From contig CALVDR010000015.1 in NCBI GenBank assembly GCA_944326365.1, positions 1-58,279 on the forward strand: a stretch of 58,279 nt of DNA, written 5' to 3'. Source of the DNA: an uncultured Bacteroidales bacterium (GTDB lineage: Bacteria > Bacteroidota > Bacteroidia > Bacteroidales > UBA932). Shown in pieces: positions 53,972 to 58,279 of the stretch. The notes beneath the pieces are model-generated. The model made no database searches. It saw only the letters and a program-made list of their open reading frames with translations, and was not told the DNA's origin. A program made the translations under genes and the position numbers. Position 1 is the first letter of the stretch; the number at the start of each line of letters is the position of its first letter.

Positions 53972-56116
53972 TCAGAATTTGAGGGTATAGCTTAGCGATG
54001 GTATTATCGAATACAGCGAAACGTTCTGTATCTGCATGTCCAGAGTATTGTTTTCCCTGTCCATCTGGAACATGATGTTCAGGTACAGAGGATTTTCTCT
54101 CGCGTAGACATTGTAGAAAGACAGGTTCAGCGAGTGCCGGCATTTCCCTTTCGGTCTGAAATCGTAGGTCGCCGATATGTCGAGTCTGTGATAGTCCGGC
54201 ATTCTGGCACTGTTGTGCCTGCCGTATTCCTGAATCATGTTTTCGCCCAGAATGTAAATGCCGATCGGCGGTGTGTATGCGCTGCCTGTGGCATAGACGA
54301 AGACTGCGGAGAAAGTCCACCTGTCATCAGGTTCAAGATTGGCGACAGCCGACAGATTGTGTGTCCTGTCGTGTTTGGACGGGAAGATGGCGCCGTTCAT
54401 GATATCGGGAAAAGATCTTTCCGAGCGGCTGAGAGTGTAGCTGAGCCATCCGTTTATGATTCCGCTGTTTTTTTTCAGCATCATTTCCACTCCATAGTTC
54501 CGGCCTCTTCCTGATATTATGTGCTTTTCGGTGTCATATTCCCGGTTTATCATGTCGAAAAGTTCTCCATCGTATTCAAGGACATTGTCCAGTATGCTGA
54601 AGTATGGTTCGATGCTGTATTCGAGAACGCCTTCCATCAGCGAGTGCGAGAAACCGACGGACGCCGAATGCGATATCTGCGGTTTTATGCGTGAAGTGAT
54701 CGGAGTCCAGAAATCGGTAGGCATGCCCATGCCTGATATTGAAACCATGTTTATGTACTGTCGCTGCAGTGCCGCCCCTGCTCTTATCTGCATGTTGGGC
54801 AATGGTCTGTAGCTGACTGCAATGCGCGGCTCCGGACCTGCGTATGCCTTATTGCCAGTTACGGCTCCGCTGAAACGCAGGCCGATGTCAATCGACAGCG
54901 GAAAACCGAACCACAGGGAGTAGTCGGCGTATATCCCGAACTCATGGGTATAGTATGGCGCCCGGGATGCTGTGTTGTCGATAAAGCTGTTAAGCCCGCT
55001 GATCAATGGGTGCTGGACATTTGAGACGTGCATGGTGTAGTTCCAGCCGGCATCAAGCCGACTCTGGCGGAATCCTGTCGAAATCTTCCCCTTGTATGCG
55101 AAATCGGATATGTCCGAAGGCAGGCGCATGTAAGCGGCTTCCCTTTCTATGCCGATATGGTTGCTGAACCTGGAAAATGATACCGTATGTCTGTTTTTCA
55201 GACTTTCCTCAGGGTGACTGTCCCACGTCGCGGAAACGGCTGTATTGTGCCAGTTCATGGATGCAAGCACATTGTATCCTGTATGGTTGAAGTACAGCCC
55301 GTCATGTCCGTAGTAACCGTTTATTTTCAGTGTATTGGATTTGTCGAATTCCGTAATCCATGTCAGGTTGCAGTCCTGGAAACCGTATTCAGGCATGTCT
55401 GTACCTTGTCTCATGGCCTGACCTACAGCGTCTAACATATAGTTTATATAGGTGCCTCTGCCTGAAACCGAGATCTGTGATTTTTTCCCTACCGGAAGTT
55501 TCAGAGTAGCGTTCGAGGATATTATCCCTAAGTTTATGACACCTTCCGTTTCCTCTGTTACCGAATCATCTGTCCTGACATCAATCACTCCGGATGCACA
55601 TCCTCCGTATCTTGCTGCTATCCCGGATTTGTATATCGACACTGATGAGATGTGGTCACTGTTGAACACTGAAAAGAAACCTAAGAGATGTGCGGGGGAG
55701 TAGATGGTCGCTCCGTCTATCATTATCAGATTCTGGCCCGGGTCTCCGCCCCTGATGTATATGCCGGAGTCCATTTCTCCGGAAGCCGTGACTCCGGGCA
55801 TAAGCTGTATGGCTTTCAGTATGTCGGCAGTCCCAAGGAAGCGTGGAAGTCCTGTCATGGCTTCCGCATTCAGTTTCAGGTTTCCTGCCATGATTCCTTC
55901 CACCTGTTTCCGTTTTCTGTATGATGTGATGACAGATTCTTCCAGGATTTCCTGTTTCCGGTCGGACTGCAGGCTGTCAGGGGCCGGACGCATCGTTTCA
56001 TGATATGCGGCGTCTTGCTGCCCATGGATTATATCATGCACATGCTGCAGATTTACTGCCATTGCCGGCAGGCAAATATTTGAAAGGATACACAGAAACA
56101 GCGTCCTGAACGTCAT
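53972..56116 (-). CDS. TonB-dependent receptor paired with DUF4249
   Basis: A 714-residue outer-membrane receptor. A signal peptide (MTFRTLFLCILSNICLPAMA) is followed by about 50 linker residues and a plug domain (TADILKAIQLMPGV, IYIRGGDPGQNLIMIDGATI, ISSVSIYKSGIAARYGGCAS). The barrel ends with SLSYTLKF. The N-terminal carboxypeptidase-like domain common in such receptors is absent, so it is short for its class. The ligand is unknown. It starts 26 nt after folE stops, so it may be co-transcribed with folE. Confidence 0.92.
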   Translation of the reverse strand: MTFRTLFLCILSNICLPAMAVNLQHVHDIIHGQQDAAYHETMRPAPDSLQSDRKQEILEESVITSYRKRKQVEGIMAGNLKLNAEAMTGLPRFLGTADILKAIQLMPGVTASGEMDSGIYIRGGDPGQNLIMIDGATIYSPAHLLGFFSVFNSDHISSVSIYKSGIAARYGGCASGVIDVRTDDSVTEETEGVINLGIISSNATLKLPVGKKSQISVSGRGTYINYMLDAVGQAMRQGTDMPEYGFQDCNLTWITEFDKSNTLKINGYYGHDGLYFNHTGYNVLASMNWHNTAVSATWDSHPEESLKNRHTVSFSRFSNHIGIEREAAYMRLPSDISDFAYKGKISTGFRQSRLDAGWNYTMHVSNVQHPLISGLNSFIDNTASRAPYYTHEFGIYADYSLWFGFPLSIDIGLRFSGAVTGNKAYAGPEPRIAVSYRPLPNMQIRAGAALQRQYINMVSISGMGMPTDFWTPITSRIKPQISHSASVGFSHSLMEGVLEYSIEPYFSILDNVLEYDGELFDMINREYDTEKHIISGRGRNYGVEMMLKKNSGIINGWLSYTLSRSERSFPDIMNGAIFPSKHDRTHNLSAVANLEPDDRWTFSAVFVYATGSAYTPPIGIYILGENMIQEYGRHNSARMPDYHRLDISATYDFRPKGKCRHSLNLSFYNVYARENPLYLNIMFQMDRENNTLDMQIQNVSLYSIIPSLSYTLKF

Positions 56117-56142
56117 GGTGCAAATTGGTTTTGGTCAGGCAT

Positions 56143-56730
56143 TTATCTTATCAGGTTCAGGAATTCGTTTCTGGTACGTTCGTCTTTCAGGAATACTCCG
56201 GAGAAAGCCGATGTGGTGGTGACGGCGTTGGCTTTCTGTACTCCCCTGATCTGCATGCATGTATGGGCGGCTTCTATGACTACTGCGACGCCGAGCGGAT
56301 GCAGGGTCTGCTGTATGCAGTCCCGGATCTGTACAGTCAGCCTTTCCTGGACCTGGAGACGGCGTGCGTATGTCTCGACGACTCTGGCTATTTTGCTCAG
56401 TCCTGTGATGTAGCCGTCGGGGATGTATGCGACATGTGCCTTTCCGATGAAAGGCATGACATGGTGCTCACATGTGGAATAAAGCTCAATGTCCCTGACC
56501 AGGACCATTTGCCGGTATTCTTCTTTGAAAATAGCGCCTCTTATGATTTCCGCCCCGTCCTGACAGTATCCTTGTGTCAGGAACTGCAGGGCTTTGGCTA
56601 CTCTTTCAGGTGTTTTTACAAGTCCTTCTCTCTCAGGGTCTTCTCCTAAAAGTCTCAGGATTTCACGATAGTGTGAAGCTATCTGTTCCGTGATTCCGGC
56701 ATCATAAAGGTCTTCTTTTGAATATGCCAT
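56143..56730 (-). CDS. folE: GTP cyclohydrolase I
   Basis: A 195-residue enzyme that converts GTP to 7,8-dihydroneopterin triphosphate, the first step of folate synthesis. Conserved parts are [19 protein letters not shown], the zinc-binding Cys and His in [40 protein letters not shown] and the C-terminal R-x-x-F-L. A minus-strand -7 box TAATTTTG lies in the region upstream, near 56795. Confidence 0.96.
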   Translation of the reverse strand: MAYSKEDLYDAGITEQIASHYREILRLLGEDPEREGLVKTPERVAKALQFLTQGYCQDGAEIIRGAIFKEEYRQMVLVRDIELYSTCEHHVMPFIGKAHVAYIPDGYITGLSKIARVVETYARRLQVQERLTVQIRDCIQQTLHPLGVAVVIEAAHTCMQIRGVQKANAVTTTSAFSGVFLKDERTRNEFLNLIR

Positions 56731-56829
56731 TTTAACAGTCTTTTTCGTATGGTATGGTAATTGTCTTCCCGTGCGTAAAATTCAGAGCGCAAAATTAATA
56801 AAAAGAATTCATCTTAGATTTTTTTTGTA

Positions 56830-56837
56830 TATATTTG
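56830..56837 (+). promoter_or_regulatory. -7 box upstream of the DUF2795 gene
   Basis: TATATTTG matches TAnnTTTG. The upstream region is T-rich, without a clear -33. The predicted start gives a leader of about 65 nt, including an A/T-rich stretch before the ATG at 56909. Confidence 0.5.
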
Positions 56838-56908
56838 CGTCCTATTTCGGAGCCCGTTCCGGAATGGTGTTAAAGATTTGAAATAAAGTAATTTAAAAAA
56901 GAATAACT

Positions 56909-57130
56909 ATGTACTGGACACTTGAACTTGCATATAGGCTTGAAGACGCTCCTTGGCCGGCAACAAAAGAGGAACTTATAGACTATGCCACGCGTTCCGG
57001 AGCGCCTCTCGAGGTAGTGGAGAATCTTGAAGAACTCGAGGATGACGGCGAGATCTACGAAAGCATCGAAGATATCTGGCCCGACTATCCCACAAAGGAC
57101 GATTTCTTTTTCAACGAAGAGGAATATTAA
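56909..57130 (+). CDS. DUF2795 family small protein
   Basis: A 73-residue acidic cytoplasmic protein. It follows the DUF2795 pattern (PWPATKEELIDYATRSGAP, then VVENLEELEDDGEIY) with a C-terminal aromatic/acidic tail (DDFFFNEEEY). These small proteins are highly conserved in Bacteroidetes, but no function is known. The gene has its own promoter and terminator. Confidence 0.9.
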   Translation: MYWTLELAYRLEDAPWPATKEELIDYATRSGAPLEVVENLEELEDDGEIYESIEDIWPDYPTKDDFFFNEEEY

Positions 57131-57161
57131 TAACCTTCAGATAGGTTAAACGATTGAATAT

Positions 57162-57198
57162 TAGCGCGATGAACAAAGATAATTTGTTTGTCGCGCTA
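57162..57198 (+). terminator. Terminator after the DUF2795 gene
   Basis: TAGCGCGA (57162-57169) pairs with TCGCGCTA (57191-57198), and an inner AACAAA/TTTGTT stem (57172-57177 and 57183-57188) closes a small loop. A short GTATTTTAT tract follows. Confidence 0.7.
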
Positions 57199-57217
57199 GT
57201 ATTTTATCGTCTTGGAT

Positions 57218-57283
57218 GGTGCGGTTTGTTTGGACAAAATACGATTTTTGGAGGAGAAATCGGGATTTGTTTGTCTAAAATAC
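57218..57283 (+). repeat. 66-bp direct repeat, copy 1
   Basis: Begins GGTGCGGTTTGTTTGGACAA and ends TTTGTTTGTCTAAAATAC. It matches 58210-58275 at about 62 of 66 positions; all differences are transitions. It lies before the degraded Schlafen-like gene. Confidence 0.85.
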
Positions 57284-57355
57284 ACCCTTCGTTCTTTTCC
57301 TCGGGAATATATGATGGTATGTTTATTCATACATTTGTCCGGTCATAGATTGGAC

Positions 57356-57384
57356 AAATTGTGCAGACGGAATCTGCACAATTT
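57356..57384. repeat. Perfect 12-bp inverted repeat (hairpin)
   Basis: AAATTGTGCAGA (57356-57367) and TCTGCACAATTT (57373-57384) pair around CGGAA. A second inverted pair, ATTTGTCC/GGACAAAT (57333-57340 and 57352-57359), overlaps it. No T-run follows on the plus strand except GAGTTTTATG. Confidence 0.7.
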
Positions 57385-57407
57385 AGAGTTTTATGGGAAA
57401 CATAATT

Positions 57408-58097
57408 GATATGGCATAGACTTGACGGGCAGTGTGTCTAGAATCATGAAAATATATCTAGGAAAGTATCCGGCAGATGCTCTTCGAGAGTTGATTCTTA
57501 ATGCCTGCATGCACAGAGATTATCAGGCAAATATGCCGACACGCTTTTATGAATTTACAGACCGTATTGAAATTATGAACCCAGGAGGGCTATATGGCAA
57601 GGCCCGCCCCGATAACTTTCCTGAAGTAAATGATTATCGTAATCCTATAATTGCTCAAGCATTGAAAATAATGGGGTATGTAAACATGTTCAATAGAGGG
57701 GTGAGTCGCGTAAAAAGCATGATGGTTGAAAATGGCGGTAAAGAACCGACTTTTAATGTTGATAAGATCACAGCTTTTGAGGTGATAAGTTATTCTGCTA
57801 TAAAACATAGTGATTTGCAAGATCTTAAGAAAAATCTTCCTAAGATATTTCCTAAGTTATTTGACAAGTTAATACCAAGGTTATTTCCAAGAAAAAGATA
57901 AAAAAGATATTGAAATTGTCTTAAATGCTTTAACTGAACCTAAATCTGCAAAAGAATTAGCTGCTCTAATGTCTTGTTCAATTCGTACGATGAAAGATAA
58001 ATATCTGGACAAGATGTTGATAGCGGAAGTTGTATCTATGACTATTCCGGATAAGCCTACAAGCCGGAATCAAAAATATAAACTTCTATCAGAATAA
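57408..58097 (+). pseudogene. Degraded AlbA/Schlafen-type ATP-binding transcriptional regulator (5' truncated, frameshifted)
   Basis: The first frame (57408-57901) reads IDLTGSVSRIMK, then YPADALRELILNACMHRDYQ and a TDRIEIMNPGGLYG motif: the C-terminal HATPase-like half of AlbA_2/Schlafen regulators. The N-terminal AlbA domain is missing and an in-frame TGA lies at 57405. At about 57890 the frame shifts, and a second frame continues to TAA at 58095-58097 with a winged-helix-like end (LTEPKSAKELAALMSCSIRT). The DNA is clearly richer in A and T than the rest of the window, which suggests transfer. The fragment is very unlikely to be functional. Confidence 0.7.
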
Positions 58098-58209
58098 GTT
58101 TATGCATCTCTTGCAATCAGAGACACAATGATTTCGTAGACATGGATGAAATGAGGGTTGAGTCTGTTTGTTTACCCATTTTCTCCCATCGCCTCAGACC
58201 GTCTCAGAC

Positions 58210-58275
58210 GGTGCGGTTTGTTTGGACAAAATACAATTTTTAGAGGAGAAATCAGGATTTGTTTGTCTGAAATAC
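58210..58275 (+). repeat. 66-bp direct repeat, copy 2
   Basis: Second copy of the element at 57218-57283, placed just after the pseudogene. It is preceded by a small perfect hairpin ACCGTCT-C-AGACGGT (58199-58213), which overlaps its first bases. The window ends four bases later, so any continuation is not visible. Confidence 0.85.
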
Positions 58276-58279
58276 GTCA

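Noticed and set aside
57154..57409. Two short overlapping open frames after the DUF2795 gene
   Set aside because: They run through a terminator hairpin and the 66-bp repeat and show no protein-like pattern.
1..58279. CRISPR arrays, tRNA genes, transposase genes and phage genes
   Set aside because: None could be seen. Repeats found are single pairs, not regularly spaced arrays, and no cloverleaf or integrase/transposase motif was recognised.

Overview
The window reads as a chromosomal segment of a moderately GC-rich member of the order Bacteroidales. The support is: promoters with the Bacteroidetes -7 box (TAnnTTTG), weak or absent Shine-Dalgarno sites, a SusC/SusD outer-membrane pair, many lipoproteins with a G/S-C lipobox, a TonB-receptor/DUF4249 pair and a DUF2795 protein. 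Family and genus cannot be fixed by eye.

Layout. (1) 1-74: 3' end of a 5S rRNA and its terminator. (2) 77-2231, minus: a LytTR response regulator and its LytS-type membrane kinase; as given, the kinase is frameshifted at a run of ten G/C. (3) 2450-17709, plus: a starch/maltodextrin utilisation operon with an MFS sugar transporter, SusC, SusD, a six-module SusE/SusF-like lipoprotein and three GH13 amylase-type lipoproteins. A 50-residue peptide and a fimbrillin-SusE chimera (17789-19528) follow. (4) 19551-30580: a bidirectional terminator, then mostly housekeeping genes: DMT transporter, SlyD with a His/Cys-rich tail, PmbA/TldD, a zeta-like kinase, a TIGR02757 protein, NnrD, RecG, RNase HI and PdxA. 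(5) 30573-34171: dTDP-rhamnose genes (C, D, B, with no A in the window) and a CMP-sugar synthetase. (6) 34194-37644: agmatine-to-putrescine genes behind a structured leader, then purT. (7) 37689-41723: capsule/EPS export lipoprotein, BY-type tyrosine kinase and PHP phosphatase. (8) 41724-44560: HAD phosphatase, a GNAT remnant and an acyl-CoA synthetase. (9) 44616-47847: two tandem pairs of small beta-barrel plus lipoprotein, the second bracketed by a 30-bp direct repeat. (10) 47957-56730: HtpG, a CBM48-CE1-type esterase, an acidic lipoprotein, the DUF4249/TonB-receptor pair and FolE. (11) 56909-58279: a DUF2795 gene, then a decayed Schlafen/AlbA-type gene between two 66-bp direct repeats.

How the genes work together. 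In the starch locus, surface lipoproteins bind and cut alpha-glucans, SusC/SusD import the oligosaccharides and the MFS protein carries small sugars across the inner membrane. The divergent LytTR system is a candidate regulator, since no SusR-like gene is present. The dTDP-sugar, CMP-sugar and Wza/Wzc/Wzb-equivalent genes make and export a surface polysaccharide. AguA and AguB convert agmatine to putrescine.

The observations most worth following up are the leader RNA in front of aguA (nested stems plus a potential pseudoknot next to the start codon), two ten-base G tracts in a sensor kinase and in the tail of the EPS tyrosine kinase, the fimbrillin-SusE chimera with its short companion peptide, and the repeat-bracketed barrel/lipoprotein module.
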